64,000 nucleotides of DNA from the NCBI GenBank assembly GCA_046074645.1, contig JBJTOP010000227.1:40590-104589 (forward strand). Reading direction: 5' to 3'. A program made the position numbers and the translations under genes. How positions within the stretch are numbered: position 1 is the stretch's first letter; every line of letters begins with the position of its first letter. Below are positions 16,585 through 26,700 of the stretch, piece after piece. The notes beneath the pieces are model-generated. The model did no database searches and had not been told where the DNA came from. It was given only the letters and a program-made list of their open reading frames with translations. The DNA is from SXXK01 sp046074645. GTDB taxonomy: Bacteria > Planctomycetota > Planctomycetia > Planctomycetales > Planctomycetaceae.

Positions 16585-18285
16585 ATGAAGACTGCACTGT
16601 GGTCCGCAGCATTGCTCCTGCTGCTGAGCCTGCTCACAGTCGTGGTGCGGCCACCGCTGCCTGTCGATGAAACACGTTATCTGGCGGTTGCCTGGGAAGC
16701 GCACGAACGTGGTGATCTGCTGGTGTCACATCTCAACGGCGACACGTACGCTCACAAGCCACCGCTGCTTTTCTGGCTGATCAATTTGATGTGGCAGCTG
16801 ACGGGTGTGAGTGAGTTTTCGGCGCGTCTGGTGGCTCCGCTGGCAAGTGCTTTCGGGGTACTGCTCACGTGGCGAACAGCGAAGCTGCTTTTGCCGCAGG
16901 ATCAGCAGACAGCGGCGACAGCTGCGGCGGTGCACGCAGGTTGCCTGCTGTGGCTGTTTTACGGTCCATTGACCATGTTCGACACTCTGCTGGCACTGGC
17001 AGTGGAAGTGGCGGTGCACGGAGTTCTGCTGGCGGGAGCAGGTCGCCCGATCCGTGGCTGGCTGCAGGTCGGTTCCGGAGCCGGGCTGGGTATTCTCTGC
17101 AAGGGCCCTGTGGTGCTGCTGTGGGTACTCCCAGTGGCTCTTGCGGGACCGTGGTGGCTGCAGGGGCGACAATCGGGCGGCTGGTGGCGATGGTATGCGG
17201 GGCTTTTGGGAGCAATTGTGCTTGCGGCAGTTGTGGGACTTGCATGGGCCCTGCCCTCGGCAGCGGCGGGTGGTTCTGCGTATGCAGAGGAGCTGCTGTT
17301 TGGTCAGACTGCCGGGAGGATGGTGAATTCGTTTGCTCATCGAGAACCGCCGTGGTGGTATCTGCCAGTGGCTCCACTTTGTCTGCTGCCATGGCTGTTA
17401 TGGCCTGCCGTATGGCAGGGACTTAAGAATTATTGGCTGTTGAAGTCTGACAGGACGATTGCGATCAGATGTTCGCTGGCGCGTGCGGGAGCGGGGTTTG
17501 TGTTTCTGAGTCTGACAAGCGGCAAGCAGACGCATTATTTGATTCCTCTGATTCCCCCCTGTGCTGTGCTGCTGGCGAGTCTGGTGCAGTGTTCGGGTTG
17601 CTCGCCGACGCGCTGGCAGTTGTCTCCTGTGGCGTTTGGAACCGTGCTGCTGGGTGCCTTTCCGTTGATTGTGAATCATTTGCCGGCAGCTGCTGATTCG
17701 GGATTGCCGGGATTGGTTTCGGATGCTGTCGCGGTTCTGCTTATCGGCTGCGGCGGAGCTCTGCTGGTTCCTCATTTTCGCTCGCTGACCGCGGCAGCAG
17801 TGGCAGTCAGCACGGCGGCTGCACTGTTCGTGGGGATCGTCACGGCTGCTCTTGGCCCAACCATGTGGTCGGGCTTTGATGTGCGACCGCTGGCGACGGC
17901 TGCAGCTGGTTCCGGGGTGCCTGCCGGATGGCTGGGCGGGTATCACGGTCAGCTGAATTTTGCGGGTCGGATGCTGCGTGTGGAAGAGTTGGCGGACGAG
18001 TCTGCTCTGAAGACGTGGCTGGCGAAATGCGGCGAGGTGGTGGTGACAGTTCGTTTGCCTCGTGGTGAGCCGCTGACAGCGTCTCTGCTGGTGGAGCTGG
18101 GAGATCTGGATCGTCGTCGGCCGGACAGCGAATCAGGTATCAGGCTGGCAGAGGAGTTGCGGCGGACAGGCGTTCTTCCTGGCGTATCGAAAGCTGTCGT
18201 CAGCATTGAATTTGTGCAGCGACTGCGGACGGGCCTGCGGGATTCGTTTTTTGTGCTGGTGCGTTATCGAGGGCTGTCCGGCTGA
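16585..18285 (+). CDS. ArnT-like glycosyltransferase family 39 membrane protein
   Basis: A 566 aa polytopic enzyme predicted to move a sugar from a polyprenyl-phosphate carrier to a lipid or protein on the periplasmic face. The first loop after helix 1 carries PLPVDETRYL, matching the catalytic DE-Y motif region of ArnT/PMT proteins, followed by HKPPLLFWL. About 11-12 hydrophobic segments are visible, with a soluble C-terminal domain of about 130 residues. It is the third gene of the cassette; donor lipid would come from the GT2 at 15447. Exact sugar and acceptor cannot be told from sequence. Confidence 0.9.
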   Translation: MKTALWSAALLLLLSLLTVVVRPPLPVDETRYLAVAWEAHERGDLLVSHLNGDTYAHKPPLLFWLINLMWQLTGVSEFSARLVAPLASAFGVLLTWRTAKLLLPQDQQTAATAAAVHAGCLLWLFYGPLTMFDTLLALAVEVAVHGVLLAGAGRPIRGWLQVGSGAGLGILCKGPVVLLWVLPVALAGPWWLQGRQSGGWWRWYAGLLGAIVLAAVVGLAWALPSAAAGGSAYAEELLFGQTAGRMVNSFAHREPPWWYLPVAPLCLLPWLLWPAVWQGLKNYWLLKSDRTIAIRCSLARAGAGFVFLSLTSGKQTHYLIPLIPPCAVLLASLVQCSGCSPTRWQLSPVAFGTVLLGAFPLIVNHLPAAADSGLPGLVSDAVAVLLIGCGGALLVPHFRSLTAAAVAVSTAAALFVGIVTAALGPTMWSGFDVRPLATAAAGSGVPAGWLGGYHGQLNFAGRMLRVEELADESALKTWLAKCGEVVVTVRLPRGEPLTASLLVELGDLDRRRPDSESGIRLAEELRRTGVLPGVSKAVVSIEFVQRLRTGLRDSFFVLVRYRGLSG

Positions 18286-18448
18286 ATTCCCGGATGCATT
18301 CAGGGAACCTGGGAAATCGGTCTGCCCCGATTTCCGGCAATTGGCTATTTTTCGGAGGTCTGCGGGGTTTGCTGCCCGTTGCGAAGGTTTTGAAGCCGGC
18401 CTCTGCAGGCTGAATTGAGCATCTCTCTAAGGTATTCGGATCCGCGCC

Positions 18449-19981
18449 ATGGAAATTCGCTTTTTCAATACTCTGACTCGTTCGACGGATGTTTTTCAGC
18501 CGGTGCAGCCGGACTGCGTGCGGATGTACAGCTGCGGTCCGACCGTTTACGACTTTGCTCACATCGGCAATTTCCGCTCGTTCCTGTTTGCAGACCTGAT
18601 TCGGCGGACGCTGGAATTTTTCGGGCACCGCGTGCATCACGTAATGAACATCACGGATGTGGGTCACATGACGGATGACGCCAGTCCGGACGGTGGTGGC
18701 GAAGACAAGATGCAGGCGGCAGCGCGTCGATTGAAGGAAGACAAGAAGTCGGGCAGGGTTCCGGAGGGAGCCGTGCAGAATCCGGACGATCCGTGGCAGA
18801 TCGCCAGCTACTATACCGACGCATTTCTTGAAGACGCCAGAACGCTGGGGGTCAAGGTCGCCTTTGAGTATCCGGAGAACGTGCTGCACGCGACTCAGCA
18901 TATCGATGCGATGCTGGAGATGATTGGCCAGCTGATCAGCAATGGTCATGCGTACGTGGGTGGCGACGGGGTTGTGTATTACAGTGTGGAGAGTTTTCCG
19001 CGTTACGGACAACTGAGCGGCAACACACCTGACAGCACACTGATGGGCGCTGGTGGCCGAATCAGCGAAGAGAATCAGGCGGCGAAGCGTCACCCGGCCG
19101 ATTTTATGCTCTGGAAGCCCGATCCATCACACATCATGAAATGGGATTCACCGTGGGGAGCCGGCTATCCTGGCTGGCACATTGAATGTTCCTGCATGGC
19201 GCGGCGGCGTCTGGCGGCCGATGTGATTGATATTCATACGGGCGGAGAGGATTTGATATTTCCGCACCACGAATGCGAGATTGCACAGACGTGTGGCGCG
19301 ACCGGTAAGGATCAGTTTGCCCGTTTCTGGATGCACGCCCGATTCCTGCTGGTGGAGGGCGAGAAGATGTCGAAGAGCAAGGGCAATTTTTACACGGTTC
19401 GCGACGTGCTGCAGGGTCGAGTTCGAGACGAGAAGGGGCAGCCGACCGGCGTTTCCGTGCACCCGGCCGTACTCAGGCTGGAACTCATCAAAACCCACTA
19501 CCGCGGAAATATGAATTTCACGCACAAAGGGCTGATTGATTCGGCTGGCGTTGTTCGTCGTCTGCAGGACTTCCGCGGCCGTCTGGAGGCGGCCTGTGGT
19601 GGCCGGGCGGAGGCTGTGGATTTCTCACATCCGGTGCTGCGGGACTTCGCTCAGGCAATTGGCGATGATCTCAACATCGCGGGTGCGCTGGGAGTGATTC
19701 TGCCGTGGGCGTCGGGAACGCCAACGGACGCCGGAGCTGCCCTTGGAGTGCTCAACCGAGTCAACGAAGTGCTGGGGGTTGCACCGCTCACGCCGACAGT
19801 GGAGGCCGCAGGCGCTGATACGGAAGCGGATGAAATCCTGGAACTCTGTCGGCAGCTGGATGATGCTCGCAAACGAAAGGACTTTGCGGCTGCTGACGGA
19901 ATTCGGGGACAAATTCAGAAACGCGGCTACGATGTAAAAACGTCACCTGCCGGTACCGTGGCTGAAAAGCGGCTGGCGTGA
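18449..19981 (+). CDS. cysS: Cysteinyl-tRNA synthetase
   Basis: A 510 aa class I aminoacyl-tRNA synthetase that charges tRNA-Cys. The HIGH-type motif appears as FAHIGNFRS with the zinc Cys just upstream in MYSCGPTVY. Other zinc-site residues are in GWHIECSCMA and HHECE. The KMSKSKGNF loop is complete at about residue 307. The segment after HMTDDASPDGGGEDKM is longer than in E. coli and includes an inserted loop (about residues 75-110). It stands between the glycosyltransferase cassette and a DUF1295 gene; 163 bp upstream contain no recognisable riboswitch. Confidence 0.96.
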   Translation: MEIRFFNTLTRSTDVFQPVQPDCVRMYSCGPTVYDFAHIGNFRSFLFADLIRRTLEFFGHRVHHVMNITDVGHMTDDASPDGGGEDKMQAAARRLKEDKKSGRVPEGAVQNPDDPWQIASYYTDAFLEDARTLGVKVAFEYPENVLHATQHIDAMLEMIGQLISNGHAYVGGDGVVYYSVESFPRYGQLSGNTPDSTLMGAGGRISEENQAAKRHPADFMLWKPDPSHIMKWDSPWGAGYPGWHIECSCMARRRLAADVIDIHTGGEDLIFPHHECEIAQTCGATGKDQFARFWMHARFLLVEGEKMSKSKGNFYTVRDVLQGRVRDEKGQPTGVSVHPAVLRLELIKTHYRGNMNFTHKGLIDSAGVVRRLQDFRGRLEAACGGRAEAVDFSHPVLRDFAQAIGDDLNIAGALGVILPWASGTPTDAGAALGVLNRVNEVLGVAPLTPTVEAAGADTEADEILELCRQLDDARKRKDFAAADGIRGQIQKRGYDVKTSPAGTVAEKRLA

Positions 19982-20009
19982 CCGGGTTCTGACTGCTTCG
20001 GGAACGCTT

Positions 20010-20810
20010 ATGACTGCTGTGCTTTTGTGGTGCCTTGCTGCGGCTGTCGGTGGCGGGATTTTCGTTTGGCTGTTGAGCCTTTTGGCGGGTCGCGTGTGCA
20101 TTATTGATGCCTTCTGGGGTCCGGGCTTCGGCTGGCTCACTGCGGTCGCTCTGCTGCAGGTTCCAGCGGAAGCTCGGCAGTGGCCGGAATGGCTGCTGCT
20201 GGGTCTTGTGCTTGCGTGGGGGCTGCGGCTGGGACTTCATCTGGGAATTCGAATTCTGCGAGCCGGAGAAGAAGACCGACGCTACGCCGCCATGCGCGCG
20301 AAGTATGCTCCCAACTTTCACCTGAAAAGCCTTGGAATTGTGTTCCTGCTGCAGGCGTTGATCATGTGGTTTGTGAGTTTGCCGCTGACGACGGGGATCG
20401 CTGTTTTCGCGAGTGAACTATCCTGGGGCTGGCAGTTGTCGATGGCCGCGTCAGGAGCCACGTTGTGGGCTCTCGGCGTCATCTTCGAGGCTGTCGGTGA
20501 CTGGCAGTTGGCGCGATTTCGCGCGAATCCGGAAAATGCTGGTCGTGTTCTTGACAGTGGGCTCTGGGCGACCACACGACACCCGAATTACTTTGGCGAC
20601 TTTTGTGTGTGGTGGGGACTGTGGCTGGTTTCCATTTCGGCTGGTGCGCCCTTATGGACCATCGTCTCGCCGCTGGTGATGGCCTTCTTTCTGATGCGAG
20701 TGTCCGGGGTACCGATGCTGGAGCATGACATTGCCGAGCGTCGTCCTGGTTATGCTGATTACGTGCGGCGGACGAATGCGTTTTTTCCAGGCTGGAAGCG
20801 GCAGCGTTGA
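20010..20810 (+). CDS. DUF1295 / steroid 5-alpha-reductase-like membrane protein
   Basis: A 266 aa integral membrane protein with about seven hydrophobic helices. The family fingerprint is clear in FWGPGFGWL near the N-terminus, EAVGDWQLARFRANPEN, and TRHPNYFGDFCVWWG, followed by PMLEHDIAERRPGYADY. Homologues are annotated as DUF1295 and are related to steroid reductases and isoprenylcysteine methyltransferase-like folds. Substrate unknown; an NADPH-dependent reductase acting on a lipid is inferred from the family. It is 28 bp after cysS and convergent with the small membrane protein gene at 20849. Confidence 0.9.
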   Translation: MTAVLLWCLAAAVGGGIFVWLLSLLAGRVCIIDAFWGPGFGWLTAVALLQVPAEARQWPEWLLLGLVLAWGLRLGLHLGIRILRAGEEDRRYAAMRAKYAPNFHLKSLGIVFLLQALIMWFVSLPLTTGIAVFASELSWGWQLSMAASGATLWALGVIFEAVGDWQLARFRANPENAGRVLDSGLWATTRHPNYFGDFCVWWGLWLVSISAGAPLWTIVSPLVMAFFLMRVSGVPMLEHDIAERRPGYADYVRRTNAFFPGWKRQR

Positions 20811-20848
20811 TCGGTCGTGAGCAGACTGGGGAATCAGTCGTCGCCAGT

Positions 20849-21355
20849 TCAGCTATTGCTGCTCTTCAGCCTGCGGAGTGCGAGTACTGTGAAGAGCGCT
20901 GTAACAAGGATTCCGGCGGGCCGTGTGGGGCCGGCTTCAAAGATGACCGCTCCGTTGAAGGCAATGAAGAACAGCCATGCATGCAGGGCGAGAGTGACTT
21001 TGGGGCGACGATTGAGCCATGATGAGGGCTGGATCCAGGACGAGGCGGCATCGGCAATCCAGAGCATCAGGAAGAGGTAGCTGAACCAGAGCCCCTCACC
21101 GAAGGGGATTCCGATGATCTGTTCTGTCTGGATGGCGGTGCTCTGCACGGCCTGTGCATGGCTCCAGTGATGCTGGAAGTGAAACGCAGCGGCCACGTGT
21201 GCGACGAACATCAGGGCTCCTGCGGTCCACAGTGGTCTCACGATTCGCAGGCGTTGGATCGTATCTGGCTGAAGCAGATTGATAACGGTCGCGACTGTGT
21301 AACACAGCAGTGCGATGCGGACGGTCCATGAGATCAGAAGCGGTCCGACTGACAT
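20849..21355 (-). CDS. Small integral membrane protein, unknown function
   Basis: A 168 aa protein with four or five predicted helices, for example LISWTVRIALLCYTVATVI, LWFSYLFLMLWIADAASSW and LALHAWLFFIAFNGAVIF. Histidines cluster in the second segment (AHVAAAFHFQHHWSHAQ), suggesting a possible metal or heme site. It follows mnmG by 26 bp on the same strand and is probably co-transcribed. No family recognised. Confidence 0.8.
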   Translation of the reverse strand: MSVGPLLISWTVRIALLCYTVATVINLLQPDTIQRLRIVRPLWTAGALMFVAHVAAAFHFQHHWSHAQAVQSTAIQTEQIIGIPFGEGLWFSYLFLMLWIADAASSWIQPSSWLNRRPKVTLALHAWLFFIAFNGAVIFEAGPTRPAGILVTALFTVLALRRLKSSNS

Positions 21356-21381
21356 GGCGGGAGGCAGGAGACGAAGGGAGC

Positions 21382-23199
21382 TTAGTGTGAGGGATTGAGC
21401 GAGAACATCAGGACGGCGATGTCGGCAGGCGTAATGCCGCTGACACGACTGGCCTGACCGACGGTGGCGGGCCGGTGTCGGCCGAGTTTTTCGCGGGCTT
21501 CCATGCGAAGCTGGGTGACGGATCGATAGTCAAAAGTCTCAGGAATCCGGATGGAGTCTACTTTCCGGAGTCGAGCAATTTCGGCTTCCTGTCGGCGGAC
21601 ATAGCCGGCGTACTGGGCCTCGATCTGCATTTGTCGTCTGGCAGCGGCGGAAAGTTCCAGTTCGCCAATCGCGGGGAACACGGCCAGCAGTTCGTCCCAT
21701 GGGGGCAGTCGGCGCATCCATTCTTCGAGGCTGGCCCCCTGTGAGCGGAGAGTTTTCATGGCGTGGAAGCCGCGTTCGAGTTCTGATTGATAGGCGAGGA
21801 ACCTGGCTTTGCGTTCGGCGGAGACGGTTCCGAGTTCGATGCCGAGAGGCGTGAGTCGGCGATCTGCGTTGTCGTGTCGCAGGAGCAATCGATATTCGGC
21901 GCGGGATGTGAACATGCGATAAGGTTCATCGACACCTTTTGTGACGAGGTCATCGATGAGGACACCGAGGTAGGCCTGGCTGCGGTCGAGCACAAAAGGT
22001 GGTTTTCCCTGCAGTTTTCGAGCGGCATTGATACCGGCGATGAGTCCCTGTCCGGCAGCTTCTTCGTAGCCGGTGGTGCCGTTAATCTGGCCGGCAAAAT
22101 ACAGTCCCTGTACGAGTCGAGTTTCGAGGGTGGCATGAAGTTGGGTGGGTGGTGCGAAGTCGTATTCGACGGCGTAGCCATAGCGCATGATGTGCGCATT
22201 CTCGCAGCCGGGTATCCTGCGAATGATCTGATCCTGGACGTCCCGCGGGAGACTGGTGGAGATGCCGTTGCAGTAGACTTCCTGGGTATTTCGGCCTTCG
22301 GGTTCCAGAAAGATCTGGTGTGTTTGTTTTTCTGCGAAGCGAACGACTTTGTCTTCGATGGAGGGGCAGTATCTCGGGCCGGTGGACTGGATCTGGCCGG
22401 AATACATGGGTGCCCGGTGCAGATTTGCGCGGATGATATCGTGAATTTCAGGAGTTGTGGATGTGAGATAGCAGTGGATCTGTGGCTGGCTGATGTGATC
22501 GGTCAGAAAGGAGAAGGGTTCGGGTTCGGGATCACCGGGCTGAGGTTCGCAGCGTGAAAAATCGATGGTACGCCCATTGAGTCGCGCGGGGGTGCCGGTC
22601 TTGAAGCGGCGAAGTTCGAAGCCGAGGTTGCGAAGTGAAGCGGACATTCCGTGAGCGGCTTTGTCACCGGCGCGGCCACCTTCGGCCTGCTGTTCGCCGG
22701 TATGCATGACTGCTTTCAGAAAAGTGCCGGTGGTAAGGATCACAGCGTGGGTTCGATAGAGGGCATTGCCGGCCACACGAATCCCGGTGACGCGGCCGGC
22801 TTCAGTTTCGAGTGAATCGACGGTTTCCTGGCAGAGTGTGAGTCCGGGCTGTTGTTCGATCCGATGCTTCATCTCGAATTGATAGGCTTTTTTGTCAGCC
22901 TGAGCGCGGGGGCTGTGCATGGCGGCCCCTTTGCTGGAATTGAGCATTCGGAAGTGAATTCCGGCAGCATCGATGACACGGCCCATTTCTCCGCCGAGGG
23001 CATCAATTTCGCGGACAATTTGTCCCTTGGCCACCCCGCCAATAGCGGGATTGCAGCTCATTTGAGCGACGGTATCGCAGTTCATCGTGAGCAGTGCCGT
23101 GCGGGCACCGATGCGAGCGGCGGCGAGCGCGGCTTCGACACCGGCATGGCCGGCACCGACCACCACGACGTCGTAATCATAAATGCAGGATGGAGACAT
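21382..23199 (-). CDS. mnmG: tRNA uridine-5-carboxymethylaminomethyl modification enzyme MnmG (GidA)
   Basis: FAD-dependent subunit which, with MnmE, installs the cmnm5 group on wobble U34 of tRNAs. The 605 aa length is near the usual 620-630. Motifs: Rossmann VVVGAGHAGVEAALAAAR at the start, the CNPAIGGVAKG block with the conserved Cys, TGTFLKAVMHTG, and FAGQINGTTGYEEAAGQG. The ATG at 23199 is preferred because FAD-binding homology starts a few residues later; an in-frame GTG at 23271 would add 24 residues of no known role. No MnmE gene is in the window. Confidence 0.96.
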   Translation of the reverse strand: MSPSCIYDYDVVVVGAGHAGVEAALAAARIGARTALLTMNCDTVAQMSCNPAIGGVAKGQIVREIDALGGEMGRVIDAAGIHFRMLNSSKGAAMHSPRAQADKKAYQFEMKHRIEQQPGLTLCQETVDSLETEAGRVTGIRVAGNALYRTHAVILTTGTFLKAVMHTGEQQAEGGRAGDKAAHGMSASLRNLGFELRRFKTGTPARLNGRTIDFSRCEPQPGDPEPEPFSFLTDHISQPQIHCYLTSTTPEIHDIIRANLHRAPMYSGQIQSTGPRYCPSIEDKVVRFAEKQTHQIFLEPEGRNTQEVYCNGISTSLPRDVQDQIIRRIPGCENAHIMRYGYAVEYDFAPPTQLHATLETRLVQGLYFAGQINGTTGYEEAAGQGLIAGINAARKLQGKPPFVLDRSQAYLGVLIDDLVTKGVDEPYRMFTSRAEYRLLLRHDNADRRLTPLGIELGTVSAERKARFLAYQSELERGFHAMKTLRSQGASLEEWMRRLPPWDELLAVFPAIGELELSAAARRQMQIEAQYAGYVRRQEAEIARLRKVDSIRIPETFDYRSVTQLRMEAREKLGRHRPATVGQASRVSGITPADIAVLMFSLNPSH

Positions 23200-23786
23200 G
23201 TGATTGACTGAATGAGCTTGAAAATGACAGGAAGCGGCGGAATTGATGCGAAAACGCAGCAATTCATGCACGGAAAGGCAGCAAAGCCTGCAGGAATGAG
23301 CAGAGGTACGAGGTTATCAGCATTCGCAGTGGCTCCATTCTGCACGCATTTCTGTACCGATCAAGCTGAACCCTGGCTTTTCGCAGCACAGTCCCGATGG
23401 TGCGAGGTGGTGACGCGGGAGTTGGTTTCGAGGTGGCCGCATGGGTGAATGTGACAATGCGGGCGCAGTTGAAATCTGGCGTTTTCTGCCCGTTCCGGGA
23501 AGTGTGAGTCGCTGTTTGGTGCCGTCTGCGGTGGGTGTTCGGCAGCGTGTGCCGAAGTGATTTGGAGCTGAAAAAAACGGGAGAATTTTGAGTTTTTGTC
23601 AGATCGTGGCCGTCTTGACCCGCCTGGCCTGCCCCGGTTATCAAGACGTGTAATCGCCGTCGAACCGCGCCGTCAGCGTGGCTCAACACGCGGCGGCAGA
23701 CGGCTTCGATCACAACGTTCAAATCATGGATGAACGCCTGGCGGGTCATTCGACCCCGAACGGCATTCCTGAAGGAGGATCCTCAA
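23200..23786. other. Intergenic region upstream of the secretin gene
   Basis: About 590 bp between the divergent mnmG and secretin genes without a convincing gene. It contains a possible sigma-70 promoter (23615-23644) and the strong ribosome binding site at 23773-23778. A minus-strand open frame at 23264-23749 has low-complexity composition and no recognisable domain. Confidence 0.5.
23615..23644 (+). promoter_or_regulatory. Possible sigma-70 promoter for the secretin gene
   Basis: TTGACC at 23615-23620, an 18 bp spacer, and TATCAA at 23639-23644. Five of six bases match the -35 consensus and four of six match the -10. It would give a leader of about 135 nt before the TTG start at 23787. 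Confidence 0.35.
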
Positions 23787-23789
23787 TTG
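23773..23789 (+). promoter_or_regulatory. Shine-Dalgarno deciding a TTG start for the secretin
   Basis: AGGAGG at 23773-23778 lies 8 nt before TTG 23787-23789. The signal peptide then starts at once (HKAIGLITCASVMAVSLYLF). An ATG at 23730 is in frame but has no such site and would add 19 residues before the signal peptide. Confidence 0.75.
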
Positions 23790-26700
23790 CACAAGGCCAT
23801 CGGACTCATCACGTGCGCTTCGGTGATGGCCGTGTCGCTGTATTTGTTCAGCGGCGGCGATCCGTCACGAACGCTATCAGCCCAGACCGAACCCGGTGAC
23901 GGGTACGGCTCTGTGGCCCGACAGTTCCTTCAGGATGCTCGGGAACAGGCGCGGCAGGGAAATCCGGAGGAGGCTCGGCGGCTTGCCGAAACGGCGGCCT
24001 CAATGTCCTCCGACTGGGGTTCTGCAGAGGAATCTCCAAAGCAGTTCCTCGCCGCACTCGACAACCCGAAGAAGGGACAACCAACAGAACTGAATTTCCC
24101 GGACACGTGGAGCAGCAAATCTCCGAAACCAGGTCCGGCGAAAGCCCAGGCTTCGGCGAAGGAGAAGGCCGCAGCGAAGGTGGAAGTTCCCGAAGACGCT
24201 GCCGACTTCATGGCGGATCTTGATGAAGTTGCCACCGAGGCGGCTGGCACTGAGAAGGCCGCTGGTGGGGACATGGTCAAGCGCCGGGAAGCTCAGCGTC
24301 TGGTTCGTGAAGCCCGCGCCGCGATGAAATCCGGCGACTTCGCCACCGCCCGCTCCCGCGCCCTGCAGGCTCGGCAGCTGAAGGCTTCGTGGCAGTTGTG
24401 GGATGATCGTCCCGAGCACGTGCTCGCTGACCTCGATGCCCGCGAGAAGTCTGAGACATTTATCGCGGATGCCGGCAAACCAATTAAACAGGCTGCCGAA
24501 AAAGTTCGTCAGGCCGACCAGAAGACAGTGGAGGCCGCTGAGAAGCTGAAGAAGGCTCGCGCCGCCATGGACGCGGGTGATCTTGAAGGTGCGGCAGCAC
24601 TCGCCGGCCAGGCAGATAAGCTCAACGCCGCCTGGGCAATGTTTGAAGACAGCCCATCGCTCGTGCAACGCGATATTCGCCGTTTGCAGCAGGCCGGTGC
24701 TGCTGCAGAGGAGACGTTTGCTGCCATGGAGGAGACGGCAGAGTCCGAGGCCGATGAGGCTCGCATTCTGCTCCGCGAAGCCCGTGATGCCATGGCTCAG
24801 GGACTCGTCGACGAAGCTCGGGAAAAAGCTCAGGCTGCTGCTGAGCTGAATGTTGCCTGGAATGTCACCGATGACCGTCCGGAACTGGTGATGGAGGAAA
24901 TTGAAGCTGGCAGCAGCAGCCGCAGTTCGGCTGTCGCTCGCGGAGAACCGTCGGAAGCTGCCCGTGACCTGCTCGCTCAGGCCCGCCAGGCTCTTGCCGC
25001 CGGTGACCATCAAACCGCAGCCAGCCTCGCTGAAGAAGCTCAGACAGAAGATGCCGCCTGGGATCTGCTCGACGATCGCCCGGAACTTGTGATCGAAGAA
25101 GCCCGGATCATGGCTCAAAACGAATCCGGTCCCCGCGGTCGCCGCGGGACACGCGTCGCTCGAGCTGCCGTGGAAGAGCCTGCATTCGCAGCCATATCTC
25201 CAGATGGATCCTCCGCTTCGGAATCGTATCGCCACGGCATCGCACTGATGCGTCGCGGTGATCGAGCGGGTGCGAAAGCATCCTTCCAGGCGGCGTGGAA
25301 GAATGCCGGTGAACTGAGTGCGATTGAGCGCCAGCAGCTGCATGACTTCCTTCAGGAACTTGCAACGCCCCGGTCCGTTCGGCTCGCCAGTGGCTCGACT
25401 GCTGATGAAGCGGAACCAATGATCGAGGCCGCCGAAGGTCAGGACGCAGAAGTCGCTGCTGACCGTGACGTGCTCGCAGACGCCGCCCAGCGGTCTGATG
25501 TGCAGTACGACCGTCTGCGGACGGAAGTCATGAACAGCGTCTTCCGCGCAGAGAAGATGAAGACATCCAACCCGGATGAAGCTCTGCAGATCCTTGACAA
25601 CACACTCGCCACCGTCGAAGCCGCTCCACTTGAAAAAGAATCCCTCGAAACCCTCGCCGGCTACGTTCGACGCAGCCAGACGACCATCCGTGAGTATCGT
25701 GAGCAGCTGGCACCGAACATCGAGCGAGCTGAACGCAATCGCAATGTGATGGAAGAGATTCGCCGGGAAACAGAAACCAAAATCCGGATCGAACAGGAAT
25801 TCGCTGAGCTGGTGGATCAGTACAATCAGCTGATGAAGGAACGTCGCTACGCAGAAGCTCAGCTCATCGCCCGCAAGGCGAAGGATCTGAATCCGGATCT
25901 GCCGGAAGCCACGATCATGGTTGAGAAGGCGAAGCTGCAGAAGCAGATTGCCTTCAATGAAGACATTAAGGAACGCAAGGCTGACAGCTTCCTTGAGCAG
26001 CTGAATGATGTCGAAGAAGCCATTATCGCACCGGGTCGCGACTATGCCATGCCCGACGCTCGATCATGGGAAGAGCTGAAGAAACGTCGTGAGCGATTCG
26101 GTCGAGTCGATAGTCGCGACCGTTCTGAAAGCGAACTGCAGATTGAAAAGAGCCTCGGCGAGAAAGTCTCGCTGCACTTCCACGACATGCCGCTGACTGA
26201 CGTCATTCGCCAGATTGCCGTTGACCATGGCATCAACATCACCATGAAAACTCGGGCCATCGAAACGGAAGGCCTCTCAGTCACTCAGCCTGTGAGCATT
26301 GATGTTGATGGCATCACGCTCCGCAGCGCCCTGAATCTGCTCCTTGAACAGGCCGGCGGACTGGTTTACTCCATCGAGAACGAAACGCTGATGATCACCA
26401 ATCGGCTTGAGCAGGAAACCAAATTCGTCAACGTTGCCTACAACGTGGCGGACCTTGTGATCCCTGTCGGCAATGGCAATGCAGCTTCGATGTCTCAGCT
26501 TGGTGGCCTCGCGCCGCAGGCCAACGCTCCTCAGCCGAATGGCAACGGTCTGTATCAGGTCAACGATGACCTCGCGGTCTCCATCAGTGGCAATGGACGT
26601 ACCGGCTCCGGTGGCTCCACCGGCAGCAAGGTTAACTCTGCCGCAGACTTTTCCGGCCTGGTCAATCTGATCACAACAACGGTCGAGCCCGGCTCATGGG

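Noticed and set aside
18200..19093. 297-codon minus-strand frame opposite cysS
   Set aside because: cysS is certain on the other strand, and the antisense translation has no motif.
23264..23749. 161-codon minus-strand frame upstream of the secretin
   Set aside because: No domain, mixed composition, and it covers the likely promoter and ribosome binding site of the secretin.
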